Origin: Manihot esculenta
Lineage: Eukaryota > Streptophyta > Magnoliopsida > Malpighiales > Euphorbiaceae
Direction of reading: 5' to 3'
Assembly (NCBI RefSeq): GCF_001659605.2
Contig: NC_035169.2
Span: 7,969,610-8,033,609, forward strand
Length of the DNA: 64,000 bases
Both the position numbers and the translations under genes were made by a program. Below are positions 36,367-47,400 of this stretch, piece by piece. Positions within the stretch are counted from its first letter, which is position 1. Each line of letters starts with the position of its first letter. The notes beneath the pieces were generated by a model. That model did not search any database. It was not told the DNA's origin and saw nothing but the letters and a program-made list of their open reading frames with translations.

Positions 36367-37330
36367 AGCTCATCTTCCGAGCTGTAAGGATTCTCCTGAA
36401 TTGAAAGCTAAGAGAATAGTGTAGGTAATAGTGATGTAAATGTAGGTGATAATGCGCCTAGGCATGTAAGTCCTTTGAGGACAGTTTTTCTTTCAGTAGA
36501 GTGAGTGATTAGACTGTAAATCTTCTTTTTCTTTGAATGAAATTTCATTTTCGTCTACTTTGCTTGTCAAGCCCATCAGAACTAAAATTCTATCAACTGA
36601 CTGAACTTTTGACTCATAAATTTATCTATTTCACTAAGGCATTCTTATTTGTAAGATCTTTCAGTTACTATGAGCTCGGTCACACAGCCTTTGCTTACTA
36701 ATAATAAGTCAGATCATGTACCTTTAAAGGTGATGAGCAGGGCTGGCCTTTTTGCTTTGAGTTCTGATTTGATTCTGATTTGACAGGAACTGAAGCTAGG
36801 GTCTTATCTGCTTACGCCATTGGATTTCTTCTCGAGTTGCCCCTTTACCTCCTCAGTATTTATTACATGAGTGGTGAAGGGGTAAATCCTTATACTTTAT
36901 TTGCAACAGCGCGGCTTCATTTTAGAGGATTTTACCTCTCTTGCTGGTTATAAGCTCGGATATCTGGTCCCTCTAGAAGTGACCCTTTGTCAGTCTGTGC
37001 GGTCTGGGCTATATGCTCCACAGGGATGGGGAGTTCAGCTGTATTGTCGTTTTCCTCTCCCAGGGTCATTTTTGCTAAGTATTTATTTACTGTGAGTTAA
37101 TTCGAGCTGTGAATGGGATCATTTGCTTTTGTCGTGAGTCCGTCCATTCAGCAGATTAAGGAGCTCGGATTTTTGTTCTTTGCTTGGGCTTTTGCGCTAC
37201 AGCTTTTGCGCTATTTGTGTGACGGGCTCAGGAGTTCAGAAATTCACCTTTCTCATTGTGAAGTCAATACTTAATTTCTTGCTTTCTTGACGAGTCTTAT
37301 ACGGGCTATGTTTCAGGGATCCTAGTCATT
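36367..37330. other. Non-coding 3' region of the Tat element
   Basis: Contains a likely transcript end for the aORF (TTTGAATGAAATTTCATTTT near 36531). It also contains an internal copy (about 36838-36895) of the block beside the 3' LTR: CCCCTTTACC ... GGGGTAAAT, arms that can pair. No coding sequence was recognised. Confidence 0.45.
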
Positions 37331-37577
37331 CTTGCTCCGGGGAGATCTTGGAGATCCTGCCGGCCATTTTTGCTCCAGGAGATCTGACGAGATCCTGGCC
37401 GTTTTTGCTCCAGGAGATCTGACGAGATCCTGGCCATTTTTGCTCCAGGAGATCTGACGAGATCCTGGCCGTTTTTGCTCCAGGAGATCTGACGAGATCC
37501 TGGCCGTTCTTGCTCCAGGAGATCTGACGAGATCCTGGCCGTTTTTGCTCCAGGAGATTTTTGAGATCCGCCGGCCT
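37331..37577 (-). repeat. 35-bp tandem array between integrase and aORF
   Basis: Five near-perfect and two degenerate units of about 35 bp with the core TTGCTCCAGGAGATCTGACG and GAGATCCTGGCC. Units contain the complementary words GGATCTC/GAGATCC. Tandem arrays in this position are typical of Tat-lineage elements. Frames through the array give repetitive Ser/Arg/Gly strings that are not proteins. Confidence 0.85.
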
Positions 37578-37849
37578 TGTACCTTCTTGAGGTTTTGCGC
37601 AAGATTCGGGCTCATTGGCCTTACTGTCGCTTCGTTACCTTAGTCGATTTTGTGGTGCCGGGGGCCTTTTGGGAGCTCGGCCACCTACCTAACTGAGGTC
37701 GTGGGCATTTTTACCTGTTTCATTTTTCTTTTTTGTTTCTTTCATGAAAACAATATGAGTAGAGACAAGTAATGAATAGAGACGATGATCAACGTCTATT
37801 TTATTATCACGCTTTAAGATACAATAGGTCTTTTACATTTGACGATACC

Positions 37850-39754
37850 TCAGGGGAAGTACATTTTCAAGTACTGGATATTCCAGGCATGGAGTTCAGG
37901 GTTTCCCTGCATATCTTCATTTCGGTATACTCCTGGCTTGACTACTTTTACTATTCTGAAGGGGCCCTCCCAGGTCGGTGCCAACTTGCCTACTGCCGCT
38001 CTTTTTCCAGTAGCCTCCAGGTTTCTCAGGGCCAGGTCTCCCACCTTTAGGCTTCTTTCCCTGACCCTTTGATTGTAATAACGGGCTGCCCGTTGTTGGT
38101 AAGCGACAGTTCGAACTAGAGCTTCCTCCCTAACCTTTTCGAGAGCATCCATGTTGCTCCTTAATTTGTCCTCGTTAGTGCTCTCGCTAGCAAATTGGAC
38201 TCGGTGAGTGGGGATTTGCAGCTCGACTGGGACTACGGCCTCTGTGCCAAAAGTGAGTGCAAAGGGCATTTCTTTAGTGGACGTTCTGGGGGTAGTTCGG
38301 AGTGTCCACAGAATGCTGTTGAGCTCTTCCGCCCAGTTCGCCTTGGCCCCATCCATCCGTTTCTTCAATCCTTGAAGGATTGCTCTGTTGGTGACCTCTG
38401 TTTGACCGTTGGTCTGAGGATGGGCTACTGAGGAGAACTTGTGCCATATACCCATGTTTGCCGTAAACGCTTTGAAGGCGCTGCAATCAAATTGCCTGCC
38501 GTTATCTGAGATGAGTACTCTGGGTATGCCAAATCTGCAGATGATGTGCCCCCATACAAAATCTATCATCTGACGGGCTGTGATTGTGGGGATTGCCTCC
38601 GCCTCTGGCCATTTTGAGAAGTATTCCACAGCCACCACTACAAACTTTTTCTGCCCCGTGGTTTTGGGAAAGGGTCCCAGGATGTCTATTCCCCATTGTG
38701 AGAACGGCCACGGGCTGGATATGCTGGACTGAGGAGTGGCTGGTATATTGATGGCGTTGGCAAACCACTGGCATACATCGCATTTCCGGACGAACTCTCC
38801 TGCCTCTTTCTTGACAGTGGGCCAGTAGTATCCTTGCCTGAATATTTTATTGGCCAGTGTTCCTGCTCCTTCGTGAGCTCCACACATTCCTCTGTATATC
38901 TCTTCCATCACTTTCATTGCCTCCTCCGGGTTCACAAATCGAAGCCATGGGCTGGACTTCCCTTTTCTGTACAAGGTCCCCCTCACTGCTTGGTAGTTAG
39001 CAGCACGAGCTGCTATCTTTCTCGCTTCATCCTTGTCTTCAGGGAGCTTTCCTTTTTCCAGATATTCCAGGTACGGGGTCATCCAAGTCTGGCTTTGTTC
39101 TACCTGCAACACAGTGGCTGATTTATTAAAAGCAGGTGTACTGACATGCTGTATGTATACTTCATCAGGGAGTTGTTCTAGTTCTTCCTTGGATAACCGA
39201 CTAAGCATGTCTGCTTCTTCGTTTTCTTCTCGAAGTATTCTTTGGTATTTGACGATGGTTCCCCGACCCTTGAGCTCGGCTTCTATGGCTCTTACCTTTG
39301 CTAGGTAATTCTGCATGGTTGGATCTCTAGCCTGATATGCTCCAGTTACCTGATTGATCACCAGCTGGGAGTCACTATTCACTTCGAGGTCAGTTGCTCC
39401 TACCTCCATTGCCACCAGCATCCCATTTATTAGGGCTTCATACTCTGCCACGTTATTGGAGGCCTTGAATTCCAGGCGTAGGGCGTAGCAGACCTTTAAT
39501 TCTCCAGGTCCTTTAAGCATTATTCCGGCGCCACTGCCCCCGGCGCTTGATGCCCCATCTACATACAACTTCCATTCGAATTCTTGGAGAGGCTCTCCTT
39601 CTCTCCCATTCCCCGACGCTTCAGAAGATGACTCTCCCCGCTCCTCGTTGAACGAGCATTCTGCTGTGAAATCAGCAAGGGCCTGAGATTTTATAGCGGT
39701 CCGAGGTCGATACTCTAGGCAGTAAGGGCTAATCTCCATGGACCAAGCGAGCAT
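37850..39754 (-). CDS. Tat element archaeal-type RNase H plus integrase (intact frame, 3' part of pol)
   Basis: A 634-residue open frame. Residues about 55-190 form the second, archaeal-type RNase H: WKLYVDGASS, then SNNVAEYEALINGM, then NSDSQLVINQVTGAY, supplying the acidic D-E-D residues. The integrase follows: a zinc-binding region ending CDVC, a catalytic core with D in GIDILGPF, D in ISDNGRQF and E in NGQTEVTN, then a C-terminal domain with LKVGDLALRN and WEGPFRIVKV. It ends YLKMYFP. The frame is separated from the upstream RT/RNase H frame by a one-base loss near 39752. This is the best-preserved part of the outer element's pol. Integrase inserts the cDNA into the genome. A second RNase H is the lineage marker for Tat. 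Confidence 0.88.
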   Translation of the reverse strand: MLAWSMEISPYCLEYRPRTAIKSQALADFTAECSFNEERGESSSEASGNGREGEPLQEFEWKLYVDGASSAGGSGAGIMLKGPGELKVCYALRLEFKASNNVAEYEALINGMLVAMEVGATDLEVNSDSQLVINQVTGAYQARDPTMQNYLAKVRAIEAELKGRGTIVKYQRILREENEEADMLSRLSKEELEQLPDEVYIQHVSTPAFNKSATVLQVEQSQTWMTPYLEYLEKGKLPEDKDEARKIAARAANYQAVRGTLYRKGKSSPWLRFVNPEEAMKVMEEIYRGMCGAHEGAGTLANKIFRQGYYWPTVKKEAGEFVRKCDVCQWFANAINIPATPQSSISSPWPFSQWGIDILGPFPKTTGQKKFVVVAVEYFSKWPEAEAIPTITARQMIDFVWGHIICRFGIPRVLISDNGRQFDCSAFKAFTANMGIWHKFSSVAHPQTNGQTEVTNRAILQGLKKRMDGAKANWAEELNSILWTLRTTPRTSTKEMPFALTFGTEAVVPVELQIPTHRVQFASESTNEDKLRSNMDALEKVREEALVRTVAYQQRAARYYNQRVRERSLKVGDLALRNLEATGKRAAVGKLAPTWEGPFRIVKVVKPGVYRNEDMQGNPELHAWNIQYLKMYFP

Positions 39755-41985
39755 CGACCTGATGTTTCCGGCCTGCGCAGAATCTTCTTCAGAGGTTGGT
39801 CTGTTATCACCACACCTTGATGGCTTTCCAGATAGACCCTAAACTTCCGGACGGCTAGCAATAGAGCATACGCCACTTTTTCAATGTTCAAATATCTGAC
39901 CTCAGCATCCTTAAGCACCTTGCTGACGTAAAACACTGGCTTTTGTTCTCCTTCGTCTACTCTTACCAATACTACACTGATTGCTTGTTCAGAGGCTGCC
40001 AAGTATATCAAAAGTTCTTCGCCTTCCAAGGGGCTACTGAGCACATGGGGCGAGCTGAGGTAGCCTTTGAGCTCTTTCAAAGCTTCTCAGCAGTCTTCCA
40101 TCCATTCGAAGTTTGGTACTTTCCTCAACTTCTTGAAGAATGGCAAGCATTTCTCTGCCGACTTGGACATAAAGCGGTTTAACGCCACTACTCTCCCAGT
40201 TAGTCTCTGGACATCCCTTACACAGGTCGGCTCTGGCATATTCAGTATAGCTTCTACTTTCTCTGGATTGGGCTCGATGCCTTTCCCACTCACCATATAT
40301 CCCAGGAACTTTCCTCCTCTGATGAAAAAGGCACACTTCGCTGGGTTCAGCCTCATTCTATACTGTTCTAGCACCTCAAATACCTCCCTCAGATCTATCA
40401 TATGCTGCTGGAAAGTGGGGCTTTTGACCACCATATCATCTACATAAACTTATACATTTCTGCCGATCTGATTTTTGAAGATTTTGTTCATTAGTCTTTG
40501 GTATGTTGCCCCGGTGTTTTTTAGCCCGAAGGGCATGGCTTTATAGCAGTAGGTTGCATCTTCTGTTATGAACGAGGTCTTTTCTTCGTCCGACCCGTCC
40601 ATTGGGATTTGATGATAGCCAGACATAGCATCCAAAGAAGACATGTAATTGAAACCGGCCGTAGAGTCAACCATTGTATTAATATCAGGGAGGGGATAAC
40701 AATCTTTAGGACAGGCCTGATTTAGCACAGTAAAATCTATGCACATCCTATATTTGCCATTGGCTTTTTTGACTAATACAGGATTTGCTAACCACTGCGG
40801 GTACATGACTTCCCTAATAAAGCCTGCCTCTTCTAACTTCCGTACTTCCTCCCTGGTGGCCTGTTGCTTCTCCCTTCCTACCACTCTCTTCTTCTGTTGT
40901 ACCGGTCTGGCGTCGGGGAGGACGTTCAGCTTATGGGTCATCACCTCAGGGTCAATCCCAGACATGTCAGAGGGCTTCCAGGCGAAGCTCGATGCGTGAC
41001 CTCGGATTAGGGCCATGACTTCAGTTTTTTATTCTTCAGTAAGGCCGGCATTGAGACTGAAAACCTTATCTGTCTCTGCCTCTGATAAAGGAAAAGTCTC
41101 CAACTCTCCGACCGGCTCTGTTCTGGCCTTTTTCTTCTCATCCCTGACCTCTAGCACTTCTGAGTCGAGCCTCTCTGCTGCCGAGCTCGGTTCTGTCACT
41201 GTGGCTAAGTACACTGCTCTCGCCTCTTCTTAGCTTCCCCGGACTACTCCCACTCCTGCCTCTGTTGGGAATTTCAACGCCAGATATCTGATACTGGTGA
41301 CGGCCTCGAAGTCAAACAGTGCAGGTCTCCCCAAGATTGCGTTGTAGCTCAACGGGAGTTTGACCACTAAGAACACCGCATAATGGGTGCGAGTTCTCGG
41401 CGCTTCGCCTAAGGTGAGAGCCAGCTTCACTTTCCCTTCTACGGACACTGGTACTCCTCCAATCCTCTTGACCGGTGCCTGATCCCGGACTAGCTGTTCC
41501 TCGGGGATTCCCATCTGCTGGAAAACCCGGTAGGATAATAGGTTCACCTTGCTCCCATCATCCACTAAAATCTTCTTGACTCGGTAGTTGTGAATGACGG
41601 CTTCAACGACAAGGGCGTCGTCATGGGGCATTTGAACGCCCTGGGCATCCTCTGGAGAGAAGGTGACGGCCACTGGAGAGTGCTCGACGACCTGCATGAC
41701 CTCGGCGTTGTTGCTTTCCCCTTCTCGACTCCTCTTCTTTCCCCTACGGCTCATCCGACCTCCAGTTCCCCCGACAATCATGTTGATGGTTCCACTGGAC
41801 CCATCATTCACTGGTCCAGTTCCTGCTCTCCTTGGTACTTGGGCTGCCGGATTGGTCTGAGGTCCCTGTCCCTCCGGTTTCCTCACGAAGTTCTTGAGGT
41901 GTCCTCTTTTTATCAGCCTCTCGATCTCTGTGATCAACTGGAAGCAGTTATTGGTGTCGTGCCGTGTGTGCGATGGTACTGACAA
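39755..41985 (-). pseudogene. Tat element protease, reverse transcriptase and first RNase H (broken frame)
   Basis: One minus-strand frame (41985 down to about 39755) carries in order an aspartic protease (ILVDDGSKVNLLSYRVF), a linker, reverse transcriptase (IDFTVLNQACPKDCYPLPDI, then SLDAMSGYHQIPM, MPFGLKNTGATYQRLMN and YVDD just after 40447) and the first RNase H (LLIYLAASEQAISVVLVR, TDQPLKKIL). Stops interrupt it at about 41230, 41026, 40447 and 40084. A one-base loss near 41964 breaks it from gag and another near 39752 breaks it from the aRH/integrase frame. The stop at 40447 falls directly before the YVDD active site, so no functional polymerase can be made. Domain order and the second RNase H downstream place it in the Tat lineage. 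Confidence 0.88.
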
Positions 41986-42163
41986 TATTTGTCAGGGTCT
42001 CGCTGGTTTGCTTTCGTTTTCATAGGCCTGGGCCATTGGAGGAACTCCTTGTCCTGGACGGCCATGAGCACTTCGGCTCTAGAGGCGTTGAGTGGGGTTG
42101 GCGTCTCCGGAACCCACGGAGGGAGTGGCCTCTGTTCTGAGATCCGAGGAGGGAGAGGTCTTT
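41934..42163 (-). pseudogene. Tat element gag, C-terminal part (distal to the nested insertion)
   Basis: The gag frame resumes here, opening with proline-rich PLPPRISEQRPLPPWVP and running to DPDKYCQYHRTHG. The frame is lost near 41964, where a one-base deletion shifts it into the protease frame. The coding phase is preserved across the chromovirus insertion: subtracting 42164-53692 and one copy of the TCTTT duplication rejoins this part with the N-terminal gag. Confidence 0.8.
42159..42163. repeat. Target site duplication TCTTT, left side of chromovirus
   Basis: TCTTT precedes the TGTAATACCC start of the left chromovirus LTR. The same five bases follow the right LTR at 53693-53697. A perfect 5-bp duplication proves a single intact integration event. 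Confidence 0.95.
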
Positions 42164-44413
42164 TGTAATACCCGGCTAGACTCCGATATCGGAATTTCAA
42201 CCGTCCGGTGGAATCTCGGATGTCGGAAACCTCTAGAAGGGTAAAACCAGGTTTTTATAAAATGTTTTCATGTATTTTAATGTTTTGAGCATGAAATTAA
42301 ATGAGCTTTTGCATGAATAATCTTTGGAGGAAAACCCAGGTTCGGCCGCCGAAAGTCAAGTTCGGCCGCCGAACATGCATGCGTTTTGGAGGCACGTTAG
42401 GCCCCCGAAAGCATGAGTGAGGGAAGTCCAGGTTCGGCCGCCGAAAGTCAAGTTCGGCCGCCGAACATTGCATGGATTCGGAGGCACATTCGGCCCCCAA
42501 ACGTGGCCTGGCCAGCCACCTATAAAAAGGGGACTTAGCCGAAACGGGTGAGTTTTCTCCCATTTTCGGCCACAGCTAGCTTCCAACCTCCCTCTCCCAA
42601 ATCTTTTGTTCTTCCTCCAAATCCCCACCATTTTTCTTAAGTTTTGAGCTTGCATTGAAGGTTTTGAGCTTTTAAAACAAGTTTTGGAGCTTGGGAGACT
42701 CAGGAGCCCATTTGCTTGGATCTCCGAGTTTAGGTCGTCTCTCTCTCAATCTTCAAGAGGTAAGAGCCGATCTTGAGCTCAATGTATGTTTTTAACAAGT
42801 TTTAAGTAGATTTATGGGGTAGAAATGCATGTTAGGGTTATTTGAATATTTGGGTTTATATTATGATTTCGAACAATGTGTGTTGATTGTGTGTGTTTGA
42901 AGTGTTGTAGTTGGGGTATATGACTGTTTGAGACCCCTAGGAACTTGTATGCATGTTTTGGTTGAGATTTATGCATGATTTGAGGTTTTGGGAGGCAAGG
43001 GGTTCATGTGAACCAAGTTTCTGCCCTTCTGGCAGAAACCAGGTTCGGCCGCCGAAGGGAGTTTCGGCCGCCGAACCCCCTTGTGGAGGCAGCATTCGGC
43101 TGCCGAAGCTTGCCCCCGAAAGGAGACTTTCGTCTCTGTCTGGGACTTTCGGCCGCCGAAGGTGCCGCCGAAAGTGCCTGACTTTCGGCTCTGGAGGGAC
43201 TTTCGGCCGCCGAACCTGCCGCCGAAAGTGCCCTGTCCAGCCATTTCATGCATGTGTTTCTATGATTATTTCATGATGTTCTAGGGGGTTTTTGGGGAGT
43301 TTATTAGAGTTATGTTTATATATGTTTGGTCCTTCATTGGAGTCCACCTGTGTAGGTTCGGACCCGAGAAACCGAGGACCCCAGCAGTGAGATAGCTGCT
43401 TCAGAGTCTGTAGAGCTTCAGCCAGAGGTGAGTGGAATAACCTTAAGTCTTTAAACAAATGAAATATAACTTTTGAGCACGTTCATGCATCATATATGCC
43501 ATGTGATATTATAGGGTGTTTGCATTAGTTTTCACGAATATGTTGCATTGCATAATTTGATGTGGATGTGGATTGGTTATTGAATGATCCTTTAGTCCTC
43601 TTATGCTATGATATGATGATGTTATGGTAGAGAAAGACCAGTGAGGCCCATTCTACGCCCCTGGCACAGAGAAAGAGAAAGACCAGTGAGGCCCATTCTA
43701 CGCCCCTGGCACAGTTGGACTGCTATGTTATGTTATGCTATGTAAGAGAAAGACCAGTGAGGCCCATTCTACGCCCCTGGCACAGTTGGACTATGTTGAG
43801 GACTATGGGTGACAATACCATCCTTGATGTGACTTGTTTGTGTTGTGTTGCATCCCATGGTAGCATGAAGATTTTAAATACATGTTTTTCTATTCTGCTC
43901 ACTGGGCTCTTGTAGCTCACCCCCTCCCCTAATATCAGATGTGCAGGTACAGGGTAGACCAGGAGATCAGCCAGAGTTATGAAGTCATAGATAGATTGTG
44001 GACATGACAAATGATTAAGATGTAATGTAAAGTCTAGTACAGTTATGTATTTTCAAGTTATGATATTGAGGATAGAGTTGTGCTTGACCAATACAGATTG
44101 TTAATCCCACTTGTATGTACATGGTCTTTATGATATGAGATATGAGGTTATGTTTCAACCAAGCTTATGTATGATGAGATACCCCATTGGAGCATTTGAT
44201 GAGGGCTCCAGTGGAGGTTTATGATATGTTTATGTTTATGTACAGGTTGAGCTTGGTTGTTATATGAAAATGTTTACAGGTTTATGAGTATTGTTGATCA
44301 TGTATGGGATTAAACAGGATTACAGGTTATGTCAGGCTTGCTACGGTTCCCGGCGGCCTTATGCCGATCTGGATCCTAGCGCCGGTAACGGTCCGGATTT
44401 CCGGGGCGTTACA
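42164..44413 (+). repeat. Chromovirus 5' LTR
   Basis: 2250 bp, ends TGTAA/TTACA. It has a TATA box (TATAAAAAGG at 42521), eight exact copies of the hairpin-forming 13-mer TTCGGCCGCCGAA between 42341 and 43214, and three copies of an approximately 40-bp unit (AGAAAGACCAGTGAGGCCCA core) at 43629-43785. Reading frames inside it are artefacts of these repeats. Confidence 0.95.
42521..42530 (+). promoter_or_regulatory. TATA box of the chromovirus LTR
   Basis: TATAAAAAGG lies within the GC-rich first quarter of the LTR, just after the first block of TTCGGCCGCCGAA motifs. The right LTR has the same site at 51803-51812. It probably sets the 5' end of the genomic RNA. Confidence 0.6.
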
Positions 44414-44416
44414 GAG

Positions 44417-44428
44417 TGGTATCAGAGC
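44417..44428 (+). other. Chromovirus primer-binding site (initiator Met-tRNA)
   Basis: TGGTATCAGAGC starts three bases after the 5' LTR. It is complementary to the 3' end of plant initiator methionine tRNA, the usual primer for this clade. Confidence 0.92.
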
Positions 44429-47400
44429 CCTAGGTTTGTATGGTCGGACCTAGCGTGTCGGGCTCATAGAGGTTGTAGAAGGTCAAGCACAATAGGAAAA
44501 GTCATGTCCACTAGGATAGGATATGGAGTCCTGTCTTGTATGATGATGTGATATGCCATGGTTATATGCATGTGCATAAATGATATGTTATGTATGCTAT
44601 GTATGTGATGAGGGTTTATGTGTGCCCACATGAACCATATGATGCTGATGTTCTATGTGTTATGTGCTGTTTTCAGAAAACAGGATGAGAGGAACTCGTC
44701 GATCTGCACGATTGACTGGAATGCCACCTGAGGATGAGGGCATGAGCGCCCGTCCTCCAGCATTGCCTAGGGAAATGTCTAGCAGGTCCAACAGGGACAG
44801 AGCAGTAAGGGACCCTAGAAGGTCTTTGGATCTGGGTAGAAGCAGATCAGTCAGAGGAACAGTTCAGGGAGGAGCATCAGAGGATATGGGGGATGATATG
44901 GATGTAGACCAGAGGAGGGATGGCAGTTTGGGGATGAGTATGTCAGAGGAAGGCATGGGAGAGTCCCAAGGAGGCACTCAGGCCTCGGGTTTTGTTCAGC
45001 CACCTCATTACCCACCTTTCTCATAGAATCCCGGGTATTCGATGGGAGGTACATCGGATTACCCTAGTTTTAGCCCTTACCCCACACAGATGCCATACCC
45101 ACCATATTACCCACCATACCCACAGTATCCTATGTATCCACCACCACCCTACCATCCAAATCCAGCAAACCCTACCACAAAAAATGTTGCACCTCCTCCA
45201 CCAGCAGCAGCACCTACTGTCCCAGGAACCCAAATACCTCAACCTGGCTCATCTGGAGGGAGCAAGGTCAGAATGACTGATTATATGAAGTTGGGTGCTC
45301 CCCAGTTTGAAACCGGTGATGACCCGTTTGTGTACCTTGAGAGGGTCAAGGCGATAACAGATGAGATAGGGGCGGATGACAGTAGAGCCATTCAGATGGC
45401 TGGGTTCACACTAAAATGCAAGAAGGCCCGTGAGTGGTTCAAGGGCTATGTGAAACCGAGGGTGGATAGTCTATCATGGGAGGAGTTTGCTAATGAATTT
45501 GCAGGGTGGGCTTTCCCTGATAGTTCAAGGGAATTGAAGATGATAGAATTCGAGCAGTTGAGGCAAACTGATGACATGAGTATAGATGAATATACTGACA
45601 GATTTATGGAGTTGCTGCCATTTGCTGGGCAGAACCTTGATACAGATCAGAAGAAGTCAAGGAGGTACATCATGAAGCTCCATTCCAGGTATTCCTCCTT
45701 GATACAGTCGGCAGATAGAGAGAGTTTTCATGCCATAGTAGACATGGCTAGGAGGATGGAGGCTAGTGCTATCATCGAGGGAAAAGTCAAACAGTCAGTA
45801 GCACAGCCTTCTGGTTCCAAAACCCCAGGTAGGGGAAAAGTGGATCCTTCTTCCTTAAGCTCAGGTAGTAAGAGGTGGGGCAGTACCACCAAGAAGTTTA
45901 AGAAGAACAAGTTCTGGAACAAGATCAAGTCAGGTCTGGGATTAGGAAGTGGCTCGAGCTCAGGTGCAAAGAATGCAGTATGTAAGAAATGTGGGAGACC
46001 GCACAGAGGAGTATGTTTGGTTGGGACATCAGCCTGCTTCAGATGTGGGCAGGAGGGACACATGGCACGAGAGTGTCCTAGAGCAGCTTTTGTGACACAG
46101 TCTCAGCAGACAGCTTCTGGTAGTGTGGCACAGTCAGTAGCTCCAGCCATGACACAGGCCAGTGGCAGAGGCAGAGGGAAAGGGTCAGCCTCTTCTTCAG
46201 CAGGGTTCAGAGGTGAGGGTCCGTTAGCTCCAGCAAGGATCTTCACCATGACACAGCAGGAGGCAGATGCATCTAACACCGTGGTGGCAGGTAACTTAGT
46301 CATTGGGTGTTCTGATGTGTATGCATTAATGGACCCTGGTGCATCTCATTCTTTTATTGCTCCGAGGGCCGTAGAGAGGTTGGGATTAATGGTCTCTGGG
46401 TTAGAGTGTCCTCTCTGGGTCAGTGGACCCAAGTGTGATCCATCAGTGGCAGAGTCAGTCTGTCAGTGTAGTCCAGTTTTTGTTGAGGGGAGATGCATGT
46501 CCGCCGACCTTGTGGTTCTAGATTTGACAGATTTTGACGTCATTCTAGGGATGGACTGGTTATCAACCCATGGCGCTACCTTGGACTGCAGGGACAAGGT
46601 AGTCAGGTTCAGAGGTCAGGATGGATCAGAGGTCGTCTTCAGAGGAGACAGGAGGGGTACACCTAGAGGTTTGATCTCATCTCTTCAGGCTCGTAGGTTG
46701 CTTAGGAGGGGATGTCAGGGGTATTTGGCTCATGTGAGAGAGCTAGACAGTCAGATTAGAGAGCCCGCCGCAGTGCCAGTGGTCAATGAGTTTTTAGATG
46801 TGTTCCCAGACGAGTTGCCAGGTTTACCACTTGCTAGGGAGATAAAGTTCGAGATAGAATTGATGCCTGGAACCTGACCGATCTCTATCCCTCCCTACAG
46901 GATGGCACCAGCTGAGTTGAAAGAATTGAAAGAACAGTTGCAAGAGTTGGTAGACAAGGGCTTCATCCGACCGAGTACCTCACCCTGGGGTGCTCCAGTG
47001 CTGTTTGTAAGAAAGAAGGATGGATCCCTTAGACTTTGTATCGACTATAGGCAGTTGAACAAAGTCACTACCAAGAATAAGTACCCATTGCCAAGGATCG
47101 ACGATCTATTCGACTAGCTAGCAGGAGCGGGTTGTTTCTCCAAAATAGATTTGAGATCTGGGTATCATCAGCTGAGGATCAGGGAAGAGGATGTACCGAA
47201 GACAGCTTTCAGGACCAGATATGGGCACTATGAGTTCCTTGTAATGCCGTTCGGGTTAACCAACGCCCCTGCAGCATTCATGGACCTCATGAACAAAGTG
47301 TTTAGACAGTACCTGGATCACTTCGTTATCGTCTTCATAGATGATATCTTAGTGTATTCCAGGAATGCAGAGGAGCATGCCCATCATCTGAGGATAGTTC

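Noticed and set aside
37306..37615. Two overlapping frames of about 97 codons with ISSDLLEQ repeats
   Set aside because: Produced by the 35-bp tandem array of the Tat element; no start context and no protein similarity.
42297..43284. Several open frames with FGGR/RPPKVP repeats in the chromovirus LTRs (also 51579-52563)
   Set aside because: Artefacts of the repeated TTCGGCCGCCGAA motif. The same frames occur in both LTRs, on both strands.
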